Origin: Ophioderma brevispina
Lineage: Eukaryota; Echinodermata; Ophiuroidea; Amphilepidida; Ophiodermatidae
DNA length: 64,000 nt
Assembly: GCA_023653785.1 (NCBI GenBank)
Contig: JAMKCH010014257.1
Coordinates: forward strand, 1 to 64,000
Reading direction: 5' to 3'
Every line of letters starts with the position of its first letter. Position 1 is the first letter of the stretch. Below are positions 32,282-44,600 of the stretch, one piece after another. Both the position numbers and the translations under genes were made by a program. The notes beneath the pieces are model-generated. The model saw only the letters and a list, made by a program, of their open reading frames with translations, was not told where the DNA came from and did no database searches.

Positions 32282-32665
32282 TTATCCTTGGTTTGTCGCA
32301 ATGTCATCTTCAATGATTTTTGCAGCTGCCGTTAATCCCAGTTCCTTGAATGTCTTCATTAAGAATTCAAGAGCACTCGCAGGCCTCTTTGAAGAAACTG
32401 TCCAAAGGGAAAAGAATACTTTCAACACCAGTTTGGTGGGTTCCTCGGTCTCATTTCCTTTGATGTTTTCAATGGTCATGAAGTTACAGCCCAGTTTCTC
32501 AGCTAGGAGACGCCAATCTTTGGGTATGCCTCTATCAGTATTGAGCTCTTTGCATAGCTGGTAGTAGGCCTTTGGCGAAAGACCAGATATGGGATCAAAT
32601 GGTCCAAATATCTTTTCTTGCACGCCTCCACTGAAAGTGCGAGAAGTTGTTCCGCTTTCTTTGAC
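32282..32665 (-). CDS. Last exon: Death domain and stop
   Basis: The exon starts after TGTTAACAG and ends at TAA. Death domain: GLSPKAYYQLCKELNTDR, then DWRLLAEKLGCNFMTIENIK, PTKLVLKVFFSLWTVS, ALEFLMKTFKELGLTAAAK and IIEDDI. The DWRxLAxKLG motif and PTxLxLxxFFSLW helix are diagnostic. Known: Death domains assemble helical signalling complexes with adaptors and kinases or caspases. No C-terminal extension follows. Confidence 0.9.
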   Translation of the reverse strand, partial: VKESGTTSRTFSGGVQEKIFGPFDPISGLSPKAYYQLCKELNTDRGIPKDWRLLAEKLGCNFMTIENIKGNETEEPTKLVLKVFFSLWTVSSKRPASALEFLMKTFKELGLTAAAKIIEDDIATNQG

Positions 32666-35600
32666 CTGTTAACAATAAAATGAATTTTTTATAACACTTA
32701 GGAGGTTAGAATCTTATTTTTTAATTGTAAAAAAAAAGAAAGCCGACAGCTAAGAATTGAATGATAGGCCGTGGACCTTTTTTGTTTCGTCTTTTTTAGA
32801 CGACATTTTATCAAAAGCAGCGGCATTGATTTGTTGGAAAGACACTGATTAGGTAGATTTTAGCCAAGTATAAATTTTAAAAAAGGTCGATTTTGAAAGG
32901 CGCTTAAGTGGTTGCAACTGACAGTCATCCATAGACTTCTGCGTAAAATATCCATTTTAAAAACGCTCTAATTAAAACTTTACCCTTTTAAGCTTGTTAA
33001 AATTGGCTCAAAATTTAGCTAGAGCCTATACCCTGGTATATATTCGGAGTGTTCTCGAATCAGTATCGCTACTTATGAAACAAAGGTGCATATCGCAAAG
33101 TTTGTCCAGCATATTTATCCTTCACTCACGAGTAATTTGTGGAGGTGAACCTGTCAGATCCTGGAACGCATTTTTTTTTCAAAACAATTGCGTGGCATTT
33201 CTCCTCTTAGACACCTATGGGACGTTTTACATGCTTATTAATAAACCTGCATAGTGCTTCACAAAGGCTTTGATTTTGCAGCTAATATTTGTTGGGCATA
33301 TTTAAAAATCGTATTGTATTGTATTCTATAGACCTACTTCAAGATATTGATCTGACAGGAGACAGATGGATTAATGCATACAATAGCAATTGTTTGTGAG
33401 GTAATGTCTACATACTTTACAAAAGCATGCCAGATGTACAATGCATGTTGGCGATGATGTCAATGCATGTTCTGAAGAGCAAGTCAAACTACGAAGAAGG
33501 TTAATATCAATTGCTCCTGCAAGTTGAAAAACAAACCCTAAAAAGTCACATTTTCGGTAAATTTACTTTTAAGATTGATTACCTCTGATTTCCCACAGAC
33601 ATTGATTTTCAGTGTCACCGCATCTTCGGAGGATTTACGCTGTTGAATATCAAATCTGCAGTGCACCCCAGATTTGACACGAGGATTGCTGTAATGCTTG
33701 TTTCTGCTGTCGTCTACTTCTAGATCAATTGTGCAGGATGGCAACGCACCCTGTTGCCACAAGTGGTCGAATGGAATGTGTTGTCCCTGTTATAACAGAA
33801 CAACCATACATTGCATACAACATTATAGTTTGAAGTAAACAAAAAGTATAAACAACAAGTCATTACTCATTTTCATTGTCGAAATTTAAGAAATAAGAGA
33901 ACAGCTATACTCGATTCGCGTTGATACGTTCGTCCCCCTAGAGTTTTGGACCTATTCCAATAAGTCGGAGAGGGGCTCTACCGGGAAAATGAAAGAATTC
34001 AAGCACGTGCCAACCGGATTATCTTGCGAGGACACTACGGTCATTTAACTCACTCACCTGTCAATAAATACAATTTCATGTATGGAAACGCAATATAGTG
34101 TATTGCAGGCCTAACATTGCTCACAAGAAACATATTCCTGCGCCGCCTTCATTGAATTTTTTTCACCCTCTGCAACGAATGCGTACGGGGTTCACTATAT
34201 CAGATGAAATCGAGATAACATCTAACAGCTACAGTGAAGCGAGGTAAGGATGTGAAGTGAATAATCGTTTGTGCTCATGCTACGCAGATCAGATGATATA
34301 TGTGGTAATCAATGGTTTGTATATATATTGGAAGGAAAATGCTATTTTTTTTGAATGCGAGTCACGGTGTTATATTGAAAATTTTGAATGTTAGCGATAA
34401 AACAACTCTCGTACGCATCTTACCGATTATTGTTGTAATTGAAGTCAGAGACTTTGTACAAAATGACCAAAGCACGAAATTAAGGATTGGGGACTTTAAA
34501 GCCCAAGGTAGTAAACTGAACTCGTTTTCTTTTATGTAACTACTTCGGGTTCGTCGTATCGGTTAATCCAACCGCCTTATAGATACTCATAATTGACATA
34601 GGACTGGTTTCCTGTACTTTCAACCCATATTGGTCGATCGTATCCAACTTGTTGACCATGAAGAAGCTTCTCTTTCTTAAGGACTTGCTGCAATGCGAAA
34701 AATAGAGCTTGATTAATTCCAGATTGTGTTGTAAAGTTTATTAAGGCTCCACTTATATAAAATAAAATAATAATAAGTTCTTATATAGCGCTTTATCACT
34801 GTTACAGTCTCCAAGCGCTGTTGCCTATTATTATCAGGAAATCGTCACAATCACTTCGCGTCATCGAGGTGGCTACCGGGCAAGCGCACTGGGCAAGAGA
34901 GTATTAGAGTAATATCCCCCATAACCAGACAGGTCCCCAGACTGCGTTTGGGCGGCAGAGGCATTGAAATGAAGTATCTTGCCCAGGCGGACCCCCAAAC
35001 ACAATTGGCCTCGGCGGGGCTCGAACCACGCTATACTATCACGAGTCCTGCCTTTTTTCCACTAGACCAACAGGAGCTCCTTATAACTAGAAACACTTGG
35101 GTTGTTTCAATAATTCCATTGTACTCTCGGACTACTTTTCAGTTCAAACAACTTGAACAAGGGTGAATAAAAGCATTACATATTATATTGCGATGCAAGA
35201 AAATCGTGAAACGTTTTCGAAATCCTCTAAATTTCGTGACTGTTTTTCTTTTGCATACGGGTTTTTAGGTGAATGTTTCCTGTATTAAAACAAGATAACC
35301 GAATACTAAAACAGAATGGTACTAATATCAAATGAATGTTTTTGCTCTGGTTTTTATCGATTCATGACTAACATGTAAGTGGACACTGGTTGTCAATATT
35401 ACAAAGGCTATGACAAACGTCAAAATTAGCTCGAGATCGAGAATTAATAACTGAAGTTATCATACACTTCTGAAAATCCAAAGATACACATCATGTTTGA
35501 TGCTTCCAGAAGATGTGAAAAAAATAGGTTCCATATCCTTGTACATGTACTTGGGACGCGAAATTTGTTTGTTGGATCATCTTTGACAAAAGAATTCCGC

Positions 35601-38600
35601 TTCTATGTACAGCTTTATATATCTTCAAAGGGAAACATTAACCGCACCGAGACAACGTTTTACAACTATTCAACGTTGGCCATAGAAGTAAGATCATCAT
35701 GTAAACCACAATGCGTTTCAAATTAAGTGAATGTTCTTGCATATTTCCATAGGGGTGGGTATAGATATAATGAACCAATCCTTGGCTATATGGTGACTAG
35801 GGCTTTGTTGCCATTACAATATACTTTTGTGCCATAGTACAAAGTTACTGCACAGTTACTGGAAACTGATGAATTCAGTTCTTAAATAATGGTCCGTTAA
35901 TGATAAAAGACTAATACCATGGTTGGCCGGGATGTCAATGAACTCATAATCCGCATTACGCTAATCTCTTGTACAATGATATAGGTACCACAAACTTATT
36001 ACATGTGGCCATTAAAATAAATTCTCTTATCTCTCACGTTGAATGGACAGACCTAAAACTTTTAATGAGGTCGCACTCATTTTGAAATTTTCTATAATCA
36101 ATTATTTCACTTTAAAGGGGATTATATTCATATTGCCTCTGTATCAACCTTCCCCTATTTTTAACTTCTTGTTTAGATTTTGAAAGAAAATGAAATGGAA
36201 AAAATCTGGACACCTACATCGAGAGAAGCTTCTGTATCGTCCCAAGCTCTAACTCTTAACTGATATGAGTCCTGTCCTGTACTGTATGATGGTCCGAATG
36301 CACCGACTCTCATTTTCTTTTTTACTGTAGAACCTTCTGCTTTCTGCTCTCCAGCAAGGGTGTAGAGAGTAAAGTGGTTGACAAGCAGTACAGTACGCCC
36401 ATTGTCAACCATACAAATGGCATCATCCATGGTAAGGTCTTTCCACTGGGCTTTTGCTTGCTGTTCCTCGTCGGATTGGCAAGTCAAGGCCGAGAACTGC
36501 CAACTACTTTCTTCTTCGGCGCAATGCGGAAAGGTCAAAACCACGCTTTCACGGAACTGCAGTCCTGGAGGACCACACTGCACAATTGGAGCGACAACGG
36601 TTTGTGATTTTTCAGGACAAGGAAATGGTAGCCTTTCTGTGTCAACGTATATATACACTTCTGTCTTTTCATCATTTTGGATTGCACCAGGTGGTACGAA
36701 CAGGGTTACGTTCAGAGCTTCAATTTCGAGAAACCCTCCACGATGATCGAAGTATCCTGCGGCAAAGTTTGAGGTTCGATAGGTAAAGTTTAGTTGTTGC
36801 TCTTCATGGTACTCGGCTAAACGTCGTCGAAAATACTTCAGATGTTCCAATAACTGATCTACCAGGGCTTTTCCATTATCTTGTATCATGGTAGTTGGGG
36901 TTATTTCTCGATCTGAAACGACAATCAAAAGGTTAACCAGGTAGGGGACAATCAAGGATTACACAGGGGTCAAAATTTTAAAATGACCCAGCCATGTTGA
37001 AAAGTGTGCCACATCATTTGTCCAATTATAAGGATTCCAAAAAGGTATAGTTTGTACTATCTACAACCCAAAGTTTTGGAATTAAGGTTAAAAACAGCAA
37101 AAACAGGTCAAAAGGTTAAATTTCAGTTGTACAGGGGTCAATTTTTAAAGTTGCTCCAATTTGGTTAAAAAGTGGTGCAAATGATTGATGGAGCTCATAG
37201 GATTACAATAAGGAATAGTTTTGAGTGTTTTAAATGCTTACTTACCAAAGTAGGGCGCAAACAAGGTCAAGCCCCATTGAATACAATGGACGCAGACCTT
37301 TGTTTCCCCCTACATTGGTAACTAAGCATTTTAGACAGTCAAAAGTATTCCTTATTTTAATCCTATGAGCTCCACCAATAATATGCATCACATTTTATCC
37401 ACATCAGAGCAAATTTGACCCCTGTACAACTGAAAATGACCCTTTTTATTGTTTTTTTGCTGTTTTGTAGCCTATAACTCCAAAACTTTAGGCTGTAGTT
37501 AGTACAAACTATACCTTTTTGGAATCCTTTTTGATCAGACAAATAATGAGGTATACTTTTCAACATGCTTGAAGCAATATAAATTTGTTCCTGTGTAAAC
37601 TTTGGTTACCCCCTACCTGGCTATAGCTACCATTCCAGAAATGCTTTCATGCACTTTTTTTTTTAGGCTATGGTATACTGGTGCTGCATAATAAGTGTCG
37701 TTTTATAATAAGTGTCATGGACTATTTGTAATATATATTTTTCATTTATCTAATTGCATCTCCATGCCATTTAATATAAATTGTAATTAAGGTGATGGAT
37801 TAGTTCTATTGATACAATTGACACCAAACGCATTTATTAATGTGCAGGTTTCAAAGCTTAAAGGAAAGCAAAACATTTGAGAGCTCATAGATTAGGTTAT
37901 TATAATACGAACTATATTGGTAAGACTAACATAAAATAATGTTCACGATGATATGACATGAACAGCAGCAGAAGTGGATTATCCTTAGGAAAGTTTAACA
38001 GATTCATTATATACTTTAAAGAAAACATTATAACTTAATGAATATATTTTGTTGTATAATCAAATGCTTACCTGCTTCGAGATTGTCAAGCCTCTGTAGA
38101 ATGTTCTGTAACTGGAGTTCAAGACTGACATCTCTCATTGGTGGGGCCTGTCCTTTAACTTCTGTAAATGAAAATTATTCACCAAATAATAAAAATTCAA
38201 CATTCTTTCACAAAATGTTATTATTCTGTTAATGTTATTATTATTATTATTATTATTTTATCATTAGTAGTAGTATTTTAGTTCCGAATACGAAAACTTT
38301 TTTAGCTTATTAGTGTCAAAATGAACCAGTTTTTTTAGACAACTGTTTTACACATTTGTTTTTGATTTATTAGTGTCAAAATAAATCACTTTTTTGACAT
38401 AAGTATTAAACTTTTTTGGCTTATTCGTGCAAAAGAACCATTTTAAAAAAACATTTTTTGGATGTATTAGCATGACAATAAGTTTTTGTAGACAAATGCT
38501 CTAAATGGTGGCTTATTAATGTCAACAATGACACCAGTTTTTAACACTGTTTAACCTGTCTTGGTGGCTATGCAAAACATTTTGTTAGATAACTGTTTGA

Positions 38601-41600
38601 CACTGTTTTGGCCTATTAGTGTCAATCAAAATATATCAGTTATTTTAGACAACTGTTTTACAATATCCTTTTTTTTGGCTTTTAGTGTCAAAAGGAAGAC
38701 AGTGTTTAGAGAACTGTTTTGTCTTTTCGGGCTTAGTGTTCAAAATGAACCAGTTGTTTAGACAATGTTTTGTCTTTTTTGGCTTAGTGTTCAAAATGAA
38801 GCAGGTGTTTAGAAAACTGTTTTGTCTTTTTTGGCTTAGTGTCAAAATGAACCTTTTTTCATTTTAGACAACGGTTTAAAACGTCTTTGCTGCTTAATTG
38901 AAACATTTTTAGACAAATGTTTGACACTGTTTTTGAGCCTATTAGTGTCAATCCAAATTATCAGTTATTTTAGCACAACTGTTTTACACATCCTTTTTGG
39001 CTTATTGGTGTCCAAAATGAAGCAGTGGGTTAGAGAACTGTTGTCTTGTTTGGCTAGGTCAAAATGAACCAGTGTTTTAGACAACTGTTTTTTAGATAAC
39101 TGTTTCGACACTTGTTTTATGGCCTCATCCTATTGTGTCAATCAAAAAATATCAGTTATTTTAGACAACTGTTTTTAACCTATCCTTTTTTTTGGCTTAT
39201 TAGTGTCAAAGACAAGCAGTTGTTTAGAAGAACGTTTGTCTTTTTTGGCTTAGTGTTCAAATGAACCAGTTGTTTAGACAACTGTTTTGTCTTTTTTGCT
39301 TTAGTGTCAAATGAAGCAGTTGTTTAGACAACTGTTTTGTCTTTTTTGGCTTAGTGTCAAAATGAACCAGTTTTTTAGACAACTGTTTTAAACTGTCTTT
39401 GTCTGCTTATGAGTGTCAAAATTAACCAGTTTTTCTACACAACTGTTTTAAACTGTTTTTTGTTTGCTTATTTCTGTATTCAAATATAAGTGCCCTTTGG
39501 ACAAAAATGTTGAATGGATTGATGAACGGGTATCGGGCTAAGTTGATAGGGGGGGGATTGATTATGGATAATGCATGACCTGGATAATGGCTTGATGACG
39601 GATGGGTGGATGGTAGATGGAACGATGTGTTGGCTTAGTATCAGTTGAATGGTGATGGCTTGTTTGGGTGGATAAACCCGGGTAACGGCGCTTTTGCAAG
39701 GGACTGTTTTCAATTGGGTTTAGAAGCTCTCTCGCAATCTTGCGATTTAATCTTTAATTTCTTGATTTTTTTTCGTTTGGTCATTTTTTGGCAAATTTAT
39801 TTTTCGCGTTTGGTGTTTTTTTTTAATGTTTTTGTTATTTTAGTTATTTTTAGGTTTTTAGATTTTTAATGTTTTTATGGGACTGTTTTTGAATAAATTT
39901 CTGGTCATTACTTTTGAGTGGTTCTACGATTCCACCTTTGGGATTTTTTAGCTGCGTCATTTATACCCCGCGTTTTTAACTTTTGTGTGTTAATCATTGT
40001 AAGATTGTTAATAAACCTTTTTGCCTGTACGAGGATCCTCACTGCTCCAGAAATGGATATCTTTCTCCCTACTAACCATTATTGCCCAGCATTGATGCGC
40101 CAATGACCACATCAACAACATGATCGATGTAACTCGTTGATTCGTTTCCAGCTTGGAAAAAGAAATCAGTGACAAAAGAAACTTATTCCCAATTTGCACA
40201 CCCCCCAACGGCCACCCCACACCCCACCCCCCCCCGACCCGCCCCAACCCCCCCCACCCCAAGCAACACCCCCCCACACCCCAAAGCCACCCCCACCCAC
40301 CGCCCCCCCGCCGCGCAGAACCCCCCCTGACCCGACCCCCGTCCCCCCCCCCGGCCCCCACCCCCCCACCGCCTCACATGCGAACCCCCACGCCTAACTC
40401 GCTCCGCCCGCCCGCCCCACCAACCCCAACTATGCACCGGTGCCCCAAACCCGCCCTACACCCCACACCCCCCCAGATTGCCACCCCACTCTCGCCCCAA
40501 ACCAAACCCCTTATTGCCTTTCTCCTGCCGGTAGAAACGACCGGCCATTAAGCAAAAAGTGCTTCAGAACAAGATTTGAAACCGGGCGTAAATTTTGTTT
40601 ACCAAATCCAACCATACTTGGATTCCGCATCTCCTGGACAACACTATCGTATATGGGTTTTTTGCTATTCTAATTTGTTTTTTTTTTGATTTTGGGGTAA
40701 AAAATGGCCCAAACAAGGTTCACAATAGATTCCCAAAAATCGTTAAATCAATCATATTGCCGTCTCTCTCGAAATCGTCATTAGAACATGTGGGTGTACA
40801 TCCCAAGGGAAACAAATGACCGATTGTAGTGCTATAAGGCCATTTTCAATTTACATATTCTGGGGTCAAATTGGACAAAAAACAGCAAATTGTCCAAAAT
40901 CCACAAATGAGACAAAATGCCCTTCCTTTCCTCAACATCTTAAGGGGAACATGTACAGTTTACCTCCCAAAGACTAAAATTATTGAAAAATTGAATAGAG
41001 TGTCTGCTATTTAATTGACACTTTGTTATGGTCAAAATGGGCCAAAAAGTTAAAATTTTGTCCAAAACTAATAAATTGTCAAAACACTTCTTTATCGTCC
41101 AACCAGGGTTTTTTCTAACTATGTTCACACCCGGGGCCACTGATTTTTTTCGTAATTAGGGACAAACATCTCTTGGTTGGTATCATTGTGTAGCTGCAAA
41201 TGTCCTTTCTTCAATAAACTACAAATTAAGTCGTAACAAATTGAGTCATATGACGTCATAGAGCTTATTTATAACGTTATTTGTAAGCAATCTCCCAAAT
41301 CAAGGGTTTTTTTTTTTCGGCCATTTTCGCCATCATGCAAGCGAAATTTGGTATTTATTTGGGTGCCAAGTAAGATATATATATTTTATTACCTTATCAA
41401 TAAAACAAAACAAATAATTGTAAGTATTTGCTTACAGTAGCATCAGACGTAATATAAGGCGAATTTCGTATTTTTTGCCTCCTACCGAAATCAGAAATTT
41501 CAAGCACAATTTTGTACCAAAGAACATTTCTCAGATAAATCCTTTTAGATGGGGATATTTTTGATGGGAAGCTGTACATCAGGAGGGCAAAATCAACAGC

Positions 41601-44600
41601 ATTTTCTACTTTTTAGGGCAGACCTGATATTGAAATCTCTCGTTGCCAAGCACCTTTACGTAAATACGGGCTAGCCATTAATACAATGAACACATTTTTG
41701 GATCAAAATGTCCAAAAAGGTAAAAATTGTCAAATAATGTAAAGCATAAGAACATATGTGGTTTCAAGGTAATATAGTTAGGTGATACAGGGCAGGTATT
41801 CCCAATTTACCCCATTGAGTAGTAACATTAGGCTAAGGATTAAAATGAAATCAAGATTGGGGGGATCTCAAGTTTTATAGTTTAATATGGTCAGAAGACC
41901 TCAAATTAAACCTTGATTTTGAGACATGACTGTGGGTGCAAGCATGTGGTCCCTTAAAGTGTATTGTTATCCATTAAATTTACAACCCTTGGAAAATTTC
42001 ATCAGTAAATTAGAGGTATTTGGCTATTCCAATCCTCAGCTTTTGAGTTTACCACAAATAGGTAAATTAGCTCTATTGCCCTATTTGTGAAAATTATTAT
42101 CATGTCATAATTCGCGCCATCTGTGTACATTAAAGTTGACCATGCTTTGGCCCACAGTTTAATGACCTTTCCTTGGTATGAAAAAGAATTAAATAATCAA
42201 AAGTTTTTTATAATTGTTATTAATTATTATTAATGCCCTCTTTAACGGTTCTCATAAGTGCTATGAATACGCGAATGATAAAACTACTAAAGAACGCATT
42301 TTGGCTTTAAAAGCAATACTTACAATGTGAAAATCATCTCCAATTTGTTTAGTTAACTGCATCAATTATATGCTAATCGCGTTTGAGTGTTTGTTTTAAT
42401 TTTTGTTATTTTTAATCAACCCGGTCAACTTGATCATTTATAAAGCAATAATAACCGAAATGGGGAAAACAGTCACAGTCCCAATTTTAAGGCATATTCA
42501 TTTATGGTTTTTAAATGGTCCAAAATGTCTCTTTTTCCGAACATGGTTGAGGAAAATAATAAAGGGTTCTCGTGTGTAGGCCTATTTGCATTATAATATC
42601 CCCCACTGACACTAGGCCTGTGATCTATACTCAGAACGGGGTAAGCTTGATGGGTAATCTTTAGCTGTTAATATTGGAATCACACACTCATGTCCAAAAT
42701 TAAAAAAGACCTTCTGAAAGACGCTTAGACCCTTGATAGATCACTCTGTATAACGCATAATACCTAAACTTACAAAGCTATGAGTACCTCTCGTGGATGA
42801 ATGAATTCACAATTAACCATTTCCATTTAGAACCAGAATATAGAGGAGAAATATCAAATGGCAATCAAAAATTCAAGGTATAAAACTGATATAACATGTA
42901 TGAAGTCATTTTTGTTCATCAAATGTGGACTAAATTTTCCCAAAGAATACTAATTTTTTGATTATTGTTTTTATGTAATTCATATCTAAGTTCGGCTATT
43001 CAAATGTATAGCCCTAACATATCGTTACAATATTAAGATATAGTTTAAAAAAATCATAAAAGTAATTTAGGGCTGTTTTATAAATGTCAGTATTTTGCCC
43101 TTTACTAACTTACTATCCGATAATAGAAATACAACATCAACAATAAAAAAAATAAAAAAAATATATTTAATATCAATAGAAATATATCTAAATTCCACAT
43201 GTAAATAATTAAAAGATGGACAAAGTTACACGTTTTATCCAATTGGTTTCCAATTTTAGTTGATTTTTGGATAAATTTTGGGGAAATTTAAACCTTTCTT
43301 GTCCCATTTTCGACTCCGAACTATGACTGGCTACAGTCCTATTACCATGTTACTTAATTATCTCCCACCTTGACATGTAAACGCATACATTCTTTTGACC
43401 TACTATGCAAAAAAGAAACTGTCCAAGTAGGACAAAGTGAACGTTTCGTTATTTAAATTTACCCATTTTAATTGAATTTTGGATCAGTTTTGGATGAATT
43501 TTGTTCAATTATCTACTTTGGAATAGTTTGGCTAGCAACTCTTTTCCATTCACCTGATGAAAAGACAAAATGATTATATGACCTACTTTGAAAGGAGGGC
43601 ATTATACTGGATTTGACCATTTCAACCCCAAAATCTGTCAATAAGCCAACTAGCCTTCTGTCCACTTATTATGACACCTTTGATGTAAGTGATTTAAACC
43701 ATTTTTATTAGTACATTTGGCCTATTTTGGTCATTTTGATCCTAAAACTGAAAACATAATACAAGCACTAAAGCACTATTGATCGATTTCCTTGAGAATG
43801 TAACGGCAAATGTTTACTTGAAAAATATTTGTGAAACGCAGGTATGAGACTGAGGTATCCATTTTTTTTAGAAAACAATTTTGATCTTTTTTTGTTTGGG
43901 CCATTTTGACCCCAATTAAAATAATTGAAATGGTTTCCATTTATTCCCACTTAACTAGACTCTTTTGAAGGTAAATGAACATGTTCTGATCGATTATTTT
44001 AAGGAAGGAATCATTTTTCGACTGATTACATATTTTGGCAATTTTGGGCCCTTTTTGGCCATTTTGACCCCAAAATGTGTAAATTTGGAATGGCTTTCTA
44101 ATTATATTCAACTTAAATAAGACTCCTTTGAAGGTAATGGACATGTTGTGATAGTGTGAGGGAGGAGTCAGTTACAGAACATGACACAAAACTCTTACAC
44201 CATCGCGGGGGGGGGTGGGGGGAGTTTTCGACTGCATTTACCTATTTTTTGGAAACATTTTGACTTTTTTTTGGCCATCTTGACCCCAGAAATATATATT
44301 GGGAAATGCTTCCATTATAGTCACTAAATAAACTCCTTTGAGTAAAATTGACATGTTCTGACAGATTATTTGAAGAAAGGAATTCATCGACTGATTTACC
44401 TATTTGGACAATTTTGACCTTTTTTTTGCCCATTTTTACCCTAAAAAAAAAAATGTAGAAAGGGCCAACACCCCATACGTTGTTGTACATCCCATGGTGG
44501 TTTGAATCCACTAGGTTGGACTTTGTAACAAACAACGCCGTAAAAATCCCCCAAAAAAGTCATATTTTGGTCTGTTTGCGGCCGTCTACGTGAGATATAG

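Noticed and set aside
36374..36786. Plus-strand open frames of 77-122 codons
   Set aside because: They are antisense shadows of the ZU5 exon, which has clear domain identity on the minus strand.
40008..40551. Proline- and glycine-rich open frames of up to 132 codons on both strands
   Set aside because: The C-rich tract is open in nearly every frame on both strands; there are no splice sites or domain.
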